NCBI GenBank assembly: GCA_024734555.1
Contig: JANPWX010000158.1
Coordinates: forward strand, 182,016-246,015
Reading direction: 5' to 3'
Length of the DNA stretch: 64,000 nucleotides
Source: Trochalopteron elliotii
Lineage: Eukaryota > Chordata > Aves > Passeriformes > Leiothrichidae
Under the pieces are notes generated by a model. The model did not search any database and was not told the DNA's origin. It was given only the letters and a program-made list of their open reading frames with translations. Made by a program: the position numbers and the translations under genes. Shown here one piece after another: positions 23,401 through 37,972 of the stretch (positions are counted from its first letter, which is position 1; each line of letters opens with the position of its first letter).

Positions 23401-26400
23401 GAGCATTAGACTAGGAAAAGAAGTGAAGTTCATATGCCTTTGTTTTTGATTACTGGGGTTTAGTTACGTTTATTTTGAATTTGCACTGTAGTTTTCTATT
23501 TGTGACTTCTGTTCTGCTTTGGTTGGGGTTTTTTGTTTAAGGTATTTTTTATGAAAGGAAATATTTGCTTCTTGTTTGAAAACTATTAAAACAGAAGATG
23601 GAAATTTTCTTGAACAGAGAGAAATATGAATGGTTCTGGAATTTGTTTCTTTTAAGTTTCAGTGTAAAATATGTCAAAAAGACTTTTAGTTCGGAAGTTG
23701 ACATGAAGCATAAAAAACTACTTGAGTGTACTAGTAGTTAACTTTTGAATTAAGTATTTTTTATTAATCCAAAAATATGTGTTATATATTTCATTTTGGA
23801 GTTCAGTCTTGATCCAGTTTACTTGCTGTGATAAAGCCTGTAGTCCATTAAAGCCCTCTGATTCACAGAGAGCAGTTGTTCACCATAGCATCATTTCTCA
23901 AAGATAAATTATGCAGCAGTAAAGACAAGTTCATAAACTTTATTGTATTGCTTTAGTAGCAGTGGTTTAGGTTCTACTGGGAAGGCAAATTCAACACTAA
24001 GGCCTTCCCCAAGGTTTATTAAACTGTCCTAGAAGCTGCCTGTGTAATTTTTTTTCCATTTTTGGACATTTTTCTGAGCTCAGTAGTGGGAGAGGGAAGA
24101 AGAGGATGGTCTTTTTTTCTTGGTGTTCAGTTAATCTTTCTGACTTTTCTGCTTCCACTAGCATGTAGAAGAATCATACTGTGAGAACAAAATTATACTC
24201 TTTTTACTTGATTGACTCAAACACATACAGCTTTTTATAAGCTCACCATTTTTCTTCAATAGCATGCATCTTTGTCATAGTTTAAAAATTATCTGAAATA
24301 GAAGTTACAGTTCTTGAAATTATGTGCAGCTATGAGCAATATGTACCATCCACCTTTTCCGTATGTTGAGACAGTGTTCTAGTTTTATGGGTATAGTAAA
24401 AAATTATAAGGAGTAAACAGTCAATGGAGTGGAACTTAATCAAATACTGAAAAAATCAGGATCAAAGTACTTTACATTAGTATTTAAAAGACTTTCAGGA
24501 GAAAATATTTTTCAAGGCTTTATGTGGTAATCCTAAAATACTAGGTTCTTTCTGGCCATTGCAAGCTGTACAAATGCAGTGTTGGAACCAGATGATTTGT
24601 GTATATTTATCTTTGATTAATGTTTTCTTAAGAATTTCAGGAGATCTTTAAGCAGCTCTCATTTTTTCTGCTTATATCTGGGTTTCGTTTTTAGTAGATA
24701 CAGACATATAAGTCAATATTGTAGGAATATTGAACTGTTGCTGATCTAGCTGATGTTGGAGTGTCTTCAGAGACATAGTTCAAACTAAGTTACAAGATGG
24801 AAAGATTTAAAGAAGGGTGAGAGGGAGAGTTTATGTCTTCACTGCTTATGCAGCTATATCTTTTACAGCACAAGTGCAGTTTTCATGTAAAATCCAAGGC
24901 ACAGATTTATTATTTTTTGGGGCACAGTATCTCTGGGTGATTTGAGATCCAGGGAACTGCCTAGCTACATCATGGTAAATGCACCTTTGTCCCTGTGAAG
25001 ATATTACAGAGAGGGAGCAAACAGAAGCTACTTCTGTAGTAAATGTCTCATTTTGGTAGTAAGACTTAGCCAAGCAGAGAGCTGCTACCTAGTCTTTGGG
25101 TCATTTTTTAACTTCCACTGCCTTTAGATAAATTCTAGGAGGTGAACATCAGGAAATTAAGAGCAGTGTCAAGAACGCAAGCACAATCATGGTGAAAGGA
25201 TCCAGATGTTTCCTCTCTATAGGAGCAACAGTGTGGATCTTGAACCTCATTAATCCCTTTTCTGAGTCCTGTTTTCTAGAGGATGTGCTAATCAAGGAGG
25301 AACCTGTCCAGAAACACCATTAGAAACCTGTCCACTGTGCAGTTATTCAACTGGGAATGCATCTTTTCTGTGTATGAAAACATCTGTTGGTCACCTTAGA
25401 GCACTGAACAGTAAGCTGAAGGTAGCTGGGTGCTTCAGTCGAAATACAGCTCTGATGTGTGCTGGAAAACACATTACCTGAGATGGTACTAAGGGAAGCA
25501 AGCCATCTTCTGCATATGCTCTCTCTTTGGCACCAAGCAGATTTCTGACTTTTAGGGACTCAAATGTTTAATCTACGTGAGCACCTCTCTGTTGATGCTG
25601 CTCATTTTGATTGTCATAATAGAGCAGAAAAAAGCAGGTGAAAACACAGTGCCGAATTCTCCAGGGCCTGAGTATCTGCATACAACTGTTGTGTCTAGGC
25701 AGAGCTGGTATTTATAACAGCTCTGGAGTGGCAAAGAAATGAGGCATGCTATGAGGGAGAAGATGTTTTAGGCCTTAAAGAGGGATTGATTTGTGGTTAT
25801 TATTGCTGCCTTTGATCTGCCAACAGGGATCTGAAACTAATCCACCAGAGCAGCACAAGTCTGATATATAAAGCCAGATGGAGATGCCAGAATAGGTTAT
25901 GCCTGTTGTCTTTGACGCTGCATTATCATGAAGTGATAAAACAGGTAGTAGAAAGCAAAGCAGGCAGAGGATGGGAGTGTGTGCACTGCAGGAACACTGC
26001 CAGCAGCATGAAGTGACTGCCAGTTGTTAAAGCCACTACAGGATCAATTAGCCATTCGCAGCATTACCCTGCCCTGGCGAGAGGCTGAGGCATGCGACCA
26101 CACAGAGCACTTGGTTGCCACACAGCCCTGAACATCTCTGGGTGCTTCCATGCTAAATTGAGGGAGTAGAAAATGCAGAGTCCTTGTATTTCAAAAGTAA
26201 TTCCACAAGTACATATGGCCATAGAAGTAAAAAACAGTGTTTGCATAAGGACTTTTACTTCATACCCATACCATACTTTTACCCCAGCTATGGAATGTGT
26301 CAAAGTGAATCTCATTCTAAGATGTGCTGTAAGCAATAACTATGGTCTAGCTGCTGAGGTGTTGGTGGGATTTTATCACTTCTGGTTGCATTTTGTTTAG

Positions 26401-26688
26401 AAATTAGAGTAGTTTGGGGCTTAGTATAGCTATTAATTCTCTATAGATCTCATCATTATCTGAGTCAGCTAACTCATTGCATTAGAAGGGCTTTATATAG
26501 ATGTTGGATCAATTTGCAGTAAGTTGTCAATAAATGTGTCTTCTAGACACTGCAATTGACAGGTTAATGAAGTGCTTTCTCAGTGACAGAGAGCTGTTGA
26601 CAAATCTTCTGTCACTTTGCTTTGCTTTTCCCACTCCTGCATTTCTCATAAATCTGTTCCATGTCACAAGCTTGGGGAATGCTGGGAT
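20412..26688. other. non-coding DNA with one possible RFX-type site
   Basis: No supported exon. GTTGCCATAGAGAC at 20,885-20,898 differs at one position from an RFX X-box half-palindrome and sits in a locally GC-richer patch (about 20,830-20,920). Elsewhere only short chance frames are seen. Confidence 0.4.
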
Positions 26689-26912
26689 TAGAATCACAAA
26701 GGTTGAAAAAGACCTTTGAGATCATCAAGCCAACCATGAGCACAGCAGTGCTAGTCTACCATTAAACTGTGCCTCTAAGCACCCCATCTACATGTATTTT
26801 GAATATTTCCCGAGGTGGTGATTCCACCACATCCCTGGGCAGTCTGTTCCAATACTTGACCACCATTCCAGTGAAGAAATTTCTCCTAATATCCGATCTA
26901 ATATCTTACCTT
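26689..26912 (-). mobile_element. CR1 LINE 3' end fragment
   Basis: On the plus strand this reads agaatcacaaaggttgaaa, agacctttgagatcatcaag and ccaacc at the left, and tgttccaatacttgaccacc, attccagtgaagaaatttct and cctaatatccgatct at the right. That is the reverse complement of the CR1 3' end (TTAGATATTAGGAgaAATTTCTT ... GGAACAG.CTGCCCAGGGA ... TTGGACTTGATGATCTCAAAGGTC ... GATTCTA). The element is 5'-truncated at about 225 bp and moderately diverged. A plus-strand open frame continuing from it to 27,343 is probably fortuitous. Confidence 0.9.
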
Positions 26913-28488
26913 TCACAAGTAAAGGGGTGTCTGCTTGCTGCCTTATGTGCATAGGCTGGAATTTGGAAAACATGCTAATAACCTGTTGGTTGAGAAACCA
27001 GAAAAAAAGAACCAAGGACCACGTTTGTCCTTCCTTCAATGTGTTCTCCAACATGTTTCAAAGAAGATGCAAAGTAGGTGACTGCAGTTTGTCCATCAAG
27101 ACTGCAACATTGTGTTTGGCTCCCTGTTGTTGCACTTATTTCTGCCTTTGTTGTTGCTGTGGCACTTTGATTCAGTGCAAGTGTTTTCAACTGCATGTTC
27201 CTTTTTCTCTTGCCCAGAAGAAGGTGGAATCACTGGTTTATTTTGCATCACACTTGAAGGTTCCTGTGGGTGCCTTTTGGAAATATCTGATGAGTAAACT
27301 AGTTCTTGTCCTTTTCAATAAAGTTCCATATTTGTTCCTTTAACTCATGAGCATTTGTAAGCACCAGCAATTTAGGATAAGTGCTGCCTACCTACAGCAA
27401 AAGGATGTTGAGCAAAACCAGACCAGTATGCATAATCCCACCTTCTTGCAAGAGAAACTATTTTGGTCAATGCGTGCATTAAGAAGTCACAGAGTGACTC
27501 ATTGGCCTTAGCTATTACTAGCACTTGATGAGAAAGCATAAATTTCACTCCAGTGTTCGTAGCCAGCCTAGATATTGTTCATAGGTTATTGTACATAGTT
27601 TGGGGTTTGTGAGCCACACTGCAACTACAGTTTGCCTTTTAGCTTGCATGGATAATTGACCTTAAAGGCCAGACCGTGAACCCAGTGAAATCAGAAGCAA
27701 AACTTGTATTGATTTTGTTGAAATCAAAATCAGACTGACATTATATTGCTATTTCATCTTGACAGATATTGGGGGAGAAGAAAGCCTTTCAAACGGCTTT
27801 ATGTTTTTCACACTGTGGGCCCTGAAAGACAGTGAAAGTAACTTGGGAAGTCATGCAGATTGGATGACATCAGAATTTAACTGATGTCAGCCTTACTGCT
27901 CTTTTCCTGCAGGTTGGTCAGCTTCTTGCTTTGCAAGAGGGAAGGAAGCCAGTGTAAAAATCTGCCATAGATTAGCGATTCTTCAAAGGGTGAGGACTCA
28001 CATAGTAAGTGAGACTTCTTATCTCACCCACTTCATCTAGCACTATGGAGCACAAATCTAGGAAAAACACTGCTGTCAAGAAAACACGACTATATCACAG
28101 TTTGTTTCTGGTAGATGAAGGGAAGCCCAACCCTTTGCTCAAGGTGTTAATGGCATGAAAAAATACTATGTGATTTTCCTGTTGTTTTGGAACCGCCTCC
28201 AACTGTGGGCAAGTTTGTTTTACAGAACAGAGCTTTAAGAAAGAGGACAAACTAAAAAAGAAATGGTAAACATTGAAGCAAATGTTACTGTCTTGTGTTA
28301 CTCAGGAGCTGGTTGAGTTTGCTGATTGCTCAGTTTCAGTGTGGTCTGAGTAATGAAGAGCTGACTAGTGAGCCTAATTTGGGGTAATTCCCTCAGTACT
28401 TGGAAGAATAGCAAAGCCAGAAAAACTCTAATGAAAAATAATGGAAAGGTAGCTGGGGGCTTAACTTATGATCTCTGCTCATTACAGT
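26913..28488. other. non-coding, nothing recognised
   Basis: Includes a plus-strand frame with runs of Cys and Leu codons (to 27,343) followed by AATAAA at 27,319-27,324. No homology is recognised and no splice context supports it. Confidence 0.35.
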
Positions 28489-28521
28489 AAGCGACATTTT
28501 CATTGCAGTGTTGCCATAAAG
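28489..28521 (+). repeat. 33-bp dispersed direct repeat, copy 1
   Basis: The sequence begins aagc and contains ttttcattgcagtgttgcca. It recurs at 29,179-29,211 with one mismatch (g at 28,493, c at 29,183). The last 28 bases are identical. Flanks outside the 33 bp do not match. Confidence 0.9.
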
Positions 28522-29178
28522 ATTATTGGCTGCCACATAGCATAGGTCCCTCCTGAAACAATTCTGGAACAGCTTTGTTGGCACAGTAAAAGCCATGGAA
28601 AATCACCAAAGATTTGCTTAAAAGCCAGTGGATTGTTTTCCAGATACTAAGGTTGTGATGCATTGTTCAAAACTGGTTGGAAAATCAGTTGAATAGTCTG
28701 TATCATTTTATTAAGTGGTTTCTGAGTGGCCATCTTTGGTCTTCCACAGTAAAGTTATATAACTGGAAACCCATTGTATTGATGTCTTTTGTTTCCATAT
28801 AGAACTACTCAGTGTTTGGCTTTCAACATTTCAGCATTTTAACATATATGATAACAATGATCTTGAAATTGACTTTGAATCACCTTTTTCTTTTGCATGT
28901 ATGTTGATTTGTCAGAGCAGAACTTACCCCAGGTGTCTCTAAGATTGACATAATTGGCATGTTTGTGCCCATGTTGGCCAGGGAGTTGTTGAAAGGGCTG
29001 TATTTGGGAACTGGAAAGACTTCAATTGACCTGTTAAAGCATGTTCAAAAACTCTGTCCAAGAGCAACTTTTCTGCAAAGTGTATCCATCGTAAGTTAAA
29101 CAAAGCCAACTCGTATGGCCAAATGAAATCGGAATGTCTGACGTGTGTAATACTTCAGATGTGGTCTTTTGTGTCAAA

Positions 29179-29211
29179 AAGCCACATTTTCATTGCAGTG
29201 TTGCCATAAAG
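29179..29211 (+). repeat. 33-bp dispersed direct repeat, copy 2
   Basis: Partner of 28,489-28,521, offset by exactly 690 bp and in the same orientation. Flanking sequence diverges abruptly on both sides. Confidence 0.9.
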
Positions 29212-32200
29212 TGAAGTGAGTTTCCTCTATTCTTCACATTCTTCCTGGTAGTGCTTTTGAGCAGCTAAATCCAGTGTCCTGGAGGAACCAAGTAAATTCC
29301 TTCACTGATGGCAGTGAGTAACTGCTCCATATCCCTGTTTTCTTGTCCTGCAGTAGCAAGGCTAACCACAGTCTCAGAACACGTATATACACATGGCCAG
29401 CCATGGGCAGATGAGCACAATGGGAGGACAGATGGACACATAAACACAGAGAAGACAAACAACAGCCTGACTGCATTCCTCAATACCTTTCCCTGCAATG
29501 CTCAGGGAAAACCCTGCGTCAGGGATCCCTCTGATACCTGGCTCCCCCATCTTGATGTTTCAAATATCAGGCTCCAAGACCCAGTCTTACCAGCCTGCAT
29601 CCCCTCAGTCTTCCTGGGCACTGATCATTCCCTTGGCTCCTCCAGTATCTGGGACTCAGTCCATGCTATTGACCAGCTGGTCTGTCTTTGCTGATGAGAC
29701 ATGTATGCATGCTGCCAGAACAGAGGGCACATTCACAAAGAAAACAACTAGAAACAAGGTTTAGGCAGGACAAAGTCAAGGTGATTTGGCACAGATTCCG
29801 CCAGTCAAGTGTTTTGACCTCCTGTGCTTGCATACTGTTGACATCATTTATTCCCTGCCTCATTCTCTTTTTCCCTGCACTTGTTCTCTGCTATCATCCT
29901 TGGTCACTCCCACTCTACTGGTCTGTCCCCATAAGAACTCATAAGTCCTGTATGATCCTTAAATACTCTTTTTCAATCCCAAAACTCTGTCTAAGCATCC
30001 CACAGTAAATCCTGTGCCCTCTTTACACAGTGGTCCCCAGAGCTCACATAACCTTCCAGAGTTTCTTGTGTTGGGTCACACAAATGGATTGTGTGACAGG
30101 ACTAGGACTTCCTCCTTTCCCTTTGAGGCTCTCAGAGGTGGTGATTCAGAGAGGTTAGTTTGGTTGAGTTCCCCACCTTGTCACTGTGTCCCTTGTCACT
30201 GTTCAGTCCTTATGTTTATTTTAAGGAGCTGTTGGAGAGCTGGCCCTGCAGCCGGTTGGGATGGCAGAGGCAGACACCCTGTGAGAGGTGTGTGAGCCAG
30301 CCCAGCAGGGCAGGGCTGCTGATTAAACCTGTCTGTGGGGAATTGCAGTCTCCTAAATATTCTCCATGCTACTGCCAGTGAAACTGGTCATCCTCAGTGT
30401 GCAGCAGAGCAGGCTCAGATTAACTCAGACACTTCAATTTTGCTTTAAAAAAAAGGAAAAAAGAGACCCTCTGTATCAGTATTTCCCCAGAGTCCCTTCT
30501 ATACATTTTATTGGTATACTTTGTCTAGTTACTGGAAAAGAAATACATACCTGCCAGACATAAAATAACTTAAAGAAAGTGCCTTAGCTTGCATTTAGCT
30601 ATTTTTGCCCTCTGTTTTCCTTTTTTTAAATGTTAATTAGGTACACGGCAAAATGCATGTAATAAATCAATAATAAAGATTACGTAAGGGCATTTATCTG
30701 AGCAGCAGTGTAGCATTCAAAAAGGAAAGTGAGCCCTGTTTTACTGAAGCCCAAAGGACCCCATGCAGACAACAACATTAAAATAACATAAGAATGAAGA
30801 ATACTGTGCTCAGCTGTCTCCAGGAGGATGTCTGTGCTGCATGCCAGTACGTTTTCTGTTCCGTGTTTGCTGCCTGTCCAGGGTTAGCTTGAGAGCAGGC
30901 AGGTGGCCTTGAATGTTGTCCCAACAACACGGGAAATGGAGCAACTGTTGATTTATCTATTGCATGCTCACAAATTACAAATACATAAAGATAAGGGTTG
31001 TGATGATACAGATCACTTCAATAAAAAGAACACACTTCTTTCTCACTTGAGGTGTCTTTTTCCTTCTTAGCGGTACATTTTTATCTGCAGCTACCTGTGC
31101 TGGTATCTGCCAAAGAAGCTGAGCATGCCCATGCAGTTTCTGTGGCTCCTGATTGCTTTTGATGAATTAGTTGTAGGATGCCATTTGTTCTAGTAGATAC
31201 CTCAGCCCTTAGAGTTTAAACTGATGCCTGTATCTGGTGCTAAATTGTTTTTTCTGGTCCTAAGTAGGAGAGCACTATTTCGTCTGTGAAAATAAGTAGG
31301 AAAATATTCCACTGCAATCTGTGAGAGTTCGTACCCTTGAGGACTTCAGTTTTTGGCCTATGCAGTTTTTTCATGCCTGGGGTGGATTCAGGGACTGGTC
31401 TGCACATGCAGGCTCAACAGCTCATTGCTCCATTCAAAATGGAGCATGAGAAAGGAGATCAGGCCTTCTGAATGTGCTTGAAAAGTCCTCATAATTGAAG
31501 TAGTCTGGTAGGACTATCCACATGCAGAAATGAATTGTTCTCTCCATTGTCATCTCAGGCTGCTGTTTCATTATACTGGCCTAGCTGGGATTTTTTTATC
31601 AGCGTAATGGATTCTCTAGATGAAATCTTAATTCCTGTTTGTCTGTGTTTTGAAAGAAGTAAGAATAATCATGCCTTGTCCCTTCCATCTTTGTGACAGT
31701 TCCAAGGATGCCACCCTTGTGTGTCTCTGTGGATTTGTTGCACAGCTGAAGATTTTCAGTGCTGGGGTTCCTGGGTATCAAGATAGATCTTTCAGAAACT
31801 AGACATTAGTGTTCCTTGTGCTTTCAAAATCATGTCTGCCAAAAGCCATGTTTCTTGTAAGGTCTTTCAGGTTGGGTATGCAAAATCATTAGCCAGCTTT
31901 GCAAATCTTGGCCTCTACATTTTCCTTTTTAAAAAAATCTTTTTTTTTTTTTTGTTAGGCTTCTGTGAGCTTCCAGCTGTGCTTCCCTTGCAAGTCTCAC
32001 ATTTAAAGTACTTGCTTCAATAGGCTGCTAGCCTCAGGAATATAAGGAGAAGGCTTTCTTTTATTACTGTGTATTAATTAAAGAAATACCTAACACCTAC
32101 TTGGAATTCCTTTATGGAAGAAAAGGACATTAGTTCCCCATAATGTGCAAGATGGTGAGTTCAAAGAAGCAAGAATTAAATTAACCATTTTAAGAGCAAA

Positions 32201-35200
32201 TGTGTCTGGCAGAATTAAAATTATCCGTCTATTGCCAGGCCAATAGTAGAGCAAGTGTTTGTAAATCATAGTTACCTCTTCTCAAATCTGCCCTCACTGA
32301 CACACCAGGTCTGGGAACCTCTGAGCTGAGGCCAGAGGGCCCTCTTGGTCAGGGTCTGTCTGTGACAGTAACCTGTAGGGATAGGGGGTGGGAAATGTGG
32401 CACATACAGGTTGAGTCTTTCTTCTCTTCAGCTATACAGAGCAGCAACTAGACTGGGGTAGAGGGGTCCAGCAGAAGGGAGCCCTGTGGAAAAGTGAATG
32501 GTGAAGTAGCCAGTGGGAGACACATGGGATTTATTTTGGAGGTTGCACATTCTACACAGATGCTGAAAGAGTGAGCCCCAGAAAGTTTTGGCAGAATACT
32601 TTTTTTTGCTTGTTGAGATTTGGAGTGTTTTTAGGCAGGAATTCTGAGTAAGTCAACTTTGGACTGTGTGACTCAGCAGAGTCTCTAATGTAAGATAGCT
32701 AACAGCTTGTGAGAGTGCAGAGTGGGAACATAGAGGGAGTGGTTGGGTGGACTCCATCTAGCATTTTAAAATAGCTAAACATGAGTGTCTGCGTGTCAGC
32801 TAGCTACCCACTGTCCTCTGTAGCTGGTGAAAATCTTTAACAGAGCACTGCAGCCAACAGCAGACACTTATACTTGATCACCCAAAAAGCTCTTCACTCC
32901 ACTGGCTTCACTAGTCAGATCTCCACTGACTGGGAGACATAGGCTCGAATACTTAGCTCTCCACCTGTGCTGAATCCTCATCTTCCTATCTAATTTGGGC
33001 TCCAAAAAATAAAACTAGCTAAAAAAGAAGAGCTAATCCAAGATGGAAAGAGATAATCAGTTCCCCTAATGAGTGCCTGTGGGGTGAAGACCCAGAAAAC
33101 CATTTTAGTGTATTAGGGATTTCTTGTGATGCAGAAAGTCTCTTTAAAAGGTGAAATGTAGGACTTAGGGGGAATTAGGGAGAACAGTGACAGGCAAAGT
33201 CTGCAGGAACTATGGGTTATGAAGATAATCGAGGCAGGTGGAAGGAACAGAAAAATAACACAGGTTGTTACACTTGGGAGTGTCTCAAGGCTGGGGTCTG
33301 GCATGTATAGATTTGGGGCAGTCTGAAGTTTTAACCATCCCAGAGTGGCAGTGGGCTACAGAGGGAGGCACACTGTTAACAGACCTAAAAATAGTGGAGC
33401 AGTTTCCCAGCACATTGAGAGCTGCAGGTTCAGTGGCCCAGAGGCTCTTACAGCACGTGGCACTACCAGCACCTGCCCCCTTCAGCCAGCCAGTGCTGCC
33501 TCCATTGTGGAGCAGGAGAGAGCTGCACAGAGAGGGGCAGGCCAAAACTGAGCAGTTCTGAAAAAACTTGTGAGAGCTTCAGATGATGAACATCACTGAC
33601 ATTGCTGCCATCTGCTCTCAGAGCACTTGAAAACAAAGGGCAAAAAGTTAGCTGAATAAAATGAATCACTCATGTCTGGTTTTCCTTACTAAGAAACCTA
33701 AAGCTGCAGTTTGCCATTCGGATGTAAGAAAAACAGATACTGATTTCTCTTACCCATGCAGTGTTCCTCTTCATTGAGATCATCTCAGTTACATCACAGA
33801 AATTAAAAACATTATTGGTGAACTACCACCATAATATGATACTTGCACAGTAATTTTAACCTCCACTGTTCTCTCACTGGTGCGTTACTGACCAGTTAAA
33901 TCCCAGTATGTGTCCCTTTCCTGGGAGAGAGAATATTTGATTTGAGGACATGACATGTTAGCAGCTCCCACATAGAAAAGGTCAGTCCCAGTCACTCAGA
34001 GGGGACACCAGAGCAACGATTAGCTATGCAAAAACTGGTGTGACAGAAGAACCTTGTTCTAAGTGCACATGAATTGTAACTAATGCAGAGTAGCCAGCAT
34101 ATATCAGTCACACAAGCACTTCTTTCAGCTTTGGGTTTCTAGTGATACCAACACTGATTCAGCCCTTCCCTCCTCCTGCTTCATCAGCTGGGGCTTAGCA
34201 CTGTCCTGTTGAGGTCACTGTGAATACCCACTTTGAGGCTTTGTCTGAGCCCTAAATATCTGCCTGACCCTGAACTTCAGCTTTTGAAAAATCAAGCAGA
34301 GCTGGAATGTTTCACCTTTGTTTCCCTGATTATAGTACGCAGCTGGAGGTAGCATCTCTCCAGGACCATATTTAACTGTGTGGTCCTTTTTATACTGCAT
34401 TCTTACCCTGTGGATGTGTTACAGACAAAAAGTGAGACCAGTGTATTTCTCATGGCTCAGTCTTGAAATTCTCTTTCAAAATGCCTAAACTCAAAAAAAT
34501 CAATGTGTGCATCAAACACTTTGCACTAGTTCCCTAGCTTACACAAGTTCTCTCTTATCTCTGGGAGCATGTAGCCCTTGGCTAGTGAGCATTTTGTTGT
34601 ACAAGAGAGAAAAATTGAAGGTAGTTGTGCTGAATTTGTTTTTCAAAGTGACTCTTTCGACCTTTATGTATTTAAGAATTTTAAATATGGTTCTGTTTTT
34701 AAGTTCAGAGATTTTGGTAGCAATATTGTATGCTTTCAAGTTACAAGGTTCCATACCTGATCTTATGCTGTAAATTGCAACAATTAGCAATTTGTGATTT
34801 AATTTAGAAGGATCACCTACTTTCCTAAATGCTTAAGTAATGTGGCAAGCTGTGGTTATTGATTCTCTCTGAATTTATTACAAGAAAGCTGTATTCACTC
34901 TCTTCTCTTGGGAATGCCTCTCCTGAACTGCGTGCTTGCTAGTGACAGCTTAGACCCCTGATACATAACCAGAGACCTTGCCTAATATCCTTGCAACTAC
35001 TTAGGGAATTTTTATTAAGTAAAAGCATCATTAAAGTAGACAGAATGATGAAGTTTAATGAGCATCTTTCTCACTTGATGTTGTTAGTTTTGCTGCAGCA
35101 GCAGCCATGCTGCTGTCGTTTGTTACTTCCAGTGGGGCAGGCGGAGAATGCAGGAAGATTTTGTTTATGTTTACATCTGCATACAAAGAAACATATTTTT

Positions 35201-37972
35201 CATGAAAGATACTTTTAAAAATATATATAAGGAAAGAAAGCTTCTCAGGGTCTCTGTCTTAGGGCTTTCTGCACTTTCAGTCTTGCATGTAATCTCCCTT
35301 TTAATTTTTATTTTAATTTTAATGTAATGAGAAGTCTGTCTACAATACTGTAGCTGCTAAGTCTACGGGGGTTCTGCAGTTTGTGAGCTGTGGTAATAGT
35401 AATCAGCTTCTGACTGTTACTGCAAACTGCAAGCGTCTCAAATGTTTGTTTGCACTCCAGATTTTGTCCTTCAGCAGAGGTTGTGGCCTTCAAGCTGTGT
35501 GTAGTGTCCTGCTCAGAGCTGTACCAGTGCTGGGATTAGGTGACGCTTCAAAATATCCAGTGGGAAGGCTCTGCCATGAATGTGTTATCAGCACTTATCT
35601 CACAAATCTGCCTTGAGACCGTAGCCACAATCTGCATCAAAGTTCTTTTGTGTGTTTATGGAGACAGTCTGCCTTGGCTGAGGGTCTAGTCATGCAAACA
35701 GCTATGCCAAGGTGCCATCCTCTAGCACATCACCATACGTCAGCTGAGCAGCAGAACTGTCTGTGTGCGTGTCTTCAACTGACCTCTGCTGCCCAGGATG
35801 ATGTGCAAGTGTCTCTGCCTAACACATCTGACTCTGTGTTTGTGCAGAACAAGAACATGTACCTAGCTTGTACAGCTTGGCTACAGCTGTTTGTGTGTCT
35901 TTCCAGTAAGTACTGAAATTATTGAAGACTTTATTCAAACTTCACATCTATTGAAACTAAAGGGTTATAGGTTCTTGTGGAGGTCAGATAATTGCTTCTC
36001 AGTGCAGATAAGCTCCATTAGTGTTTTTATTTTGCCTTTTCTTTTCCCCCTGCAGCTTTTTTTTTCCTGTGTGCTGTAAAAGTGATGTCTGTTGTTGTAA
36101 CAGAAGTCAATTGAGAATTTTGAATTCTCTTTTCCCTAGTGTAACAGAAGGCAAATTCTGTCCCAGAGGCCTTATCACACTCATTATTGTATTTAAATAT
36201 TGTTGTGACACCATATGTCTCCTCATATTTGATGTATGCAGACAGAAGAGAGAAACCCTGTGTGTGAAGGCTAGTATAATCTGAATATGTCTGATCCTTG
36301 CTCTTTGACTAGCAGATGAAAGCACTCATCTTCAGTTGGGATAGCAATGTGCATTGAAACTCCCTCTCATTTTGCCAGGGACACCTAAGTAGATATATTT
36401 GATTTTCCTGTTTCGTTGGTGGATGACACTTTGGTGCTCATGCTGATAGAAGTGGTTGGACATGAAAATAGGTAAAAAGAATGTGAAGGTGCTGTAGGTG
36501 CCTTCAACTCATGTACTTCTATTCCTACTAATGTAATGTTTGCATGGGGCAAAGGGAGTTCCTGGGGCACCAAAAGCACTGGATATTGTAAGGCGCAAAT
36601 ATCAAAAAATACCAAAAATAGCTACAGGTCAGTTGGCATTTTTACTGCTTAATGAACACAGTGGCTTCTGACCTCTTTTTATAGTCAAAAGGAATCGCCC
36701 AAGTGGACTTTACCAGAATTCTGAAGTTCATTCAAAATTGTCAGTATTCAGCTTTTCTACATTTCTACATACTGTAGTCAGCAGAATTCCTACCACACCC
36801 TTTTTCTTTGGGAAAGTTCACTGATCTGAGGTCTGACAGTCCACATGTTTTAACATTTGCTCTGAGAAAGGAGGAAATGAGAGGCAGAATAAATGCTGAA
36901 AGGATCACCTGAGAGGGGAACTTACATAAAGTTTCTAGAGCAAAAAGGGGGAGCCTAAACCAATTTGAGCAAAAGGAGGGTATATAACACTTGACAACCA
37001 CTTAAGCTGTCTCAGTCCTCTTTGGGTTGACACTAAAGGAGCTGTGGGGCAGCAAGATGTGGAACAAGGGACAGTGATAGGGGACTTCTGTCCCTGTCGC
37101 TGAAGGATTTTTGTGCTCAGATACAGTGGATCACTGGATTCTATGTTAATCAGTGCCTTAAGTCCCAAATACGGACTTTTAAAAGGCAAAAAAATAGCTT
37201 GAAAGTTGATTTTGTATTTGCCTAACTAGCGCCATCTTCTAAGAGTTACAAAATTACTGCTGACAGTGGTTCAAATGCTGCACTGCATATCATTCAGAAC
37301 AAGATGCTGCTTCTTCTCTGATTACTTCTATCCTGGGTCAGTGTCTGATGAGACAACTTCCTTGAGTCACTTCTCTGCTCTTCTACAGTGATAGCTTTTC
37401 ATAATACTGAACCATCTCCTTCCACAGACCCCCTCACTTAACTCACTTTACACCTTCCAAAGGAGTTATTTAGGATGTATATTTGATTAATACATATACT
37501 GTGTACTTGGATAAAATACAGCCTTGTGCTGCTGGAGCTCTATCTCTTAAGAAATAAACAAAAAATATGTGTATTGTAGCTAATATGAAGCATGTAGTTA
37601 CCACAGAGGGTCAGGGCTCTCTGCTTTCATCAGGAAATGCCACCTGATCCCATTTGACAGTAGGTGATGGCACACATAAAATTTCAGTAAGGTGAAGTAA
37701 TGTCACAGTTAACAGTTGTATTTTCCTTGAGCAAGGCTGTTTGGCTACAGTACACCTTGACAGCAGCCTGCTTAGCAGCATGATGTAAAACTTCAGCTGC
37801 TGAGAACGTGAAAGCAAGCACTGCCTCTCCACCCCACCCTACAAGAAGCTCTAATCCCATTCCACAGTCCAAGAATGCCAGAGTTGAAGTATCTTCCAGA
37901 TACAGCAGCATAAAGCTCAGATCAGGTGTTAGCTTTTAGTCTTCTGACACAGAATTAGAATGGTAAATGGAG
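29212..37972. other. non-coding DNA, probably intron or intergenic
   Basis: Many short frames on both strands but none with recognisable domains or paired splice sites. Locally C/T-rich between 29,480 and 30,060. An AT run lies at about 35,216-35,230. Earlier exons of the plus-strand gene ending at 39,186 may lie here or further left, but I could not pick them out. Confidence 0.35.

Noticed and set aside
26927..27343. 138-residue plus-strand frame with AATAAA near its end
   Set aside because: It begins beside a CR1 relic, carries Cys/Leu runs from low-complexity DNA and has no homology that I recognise.
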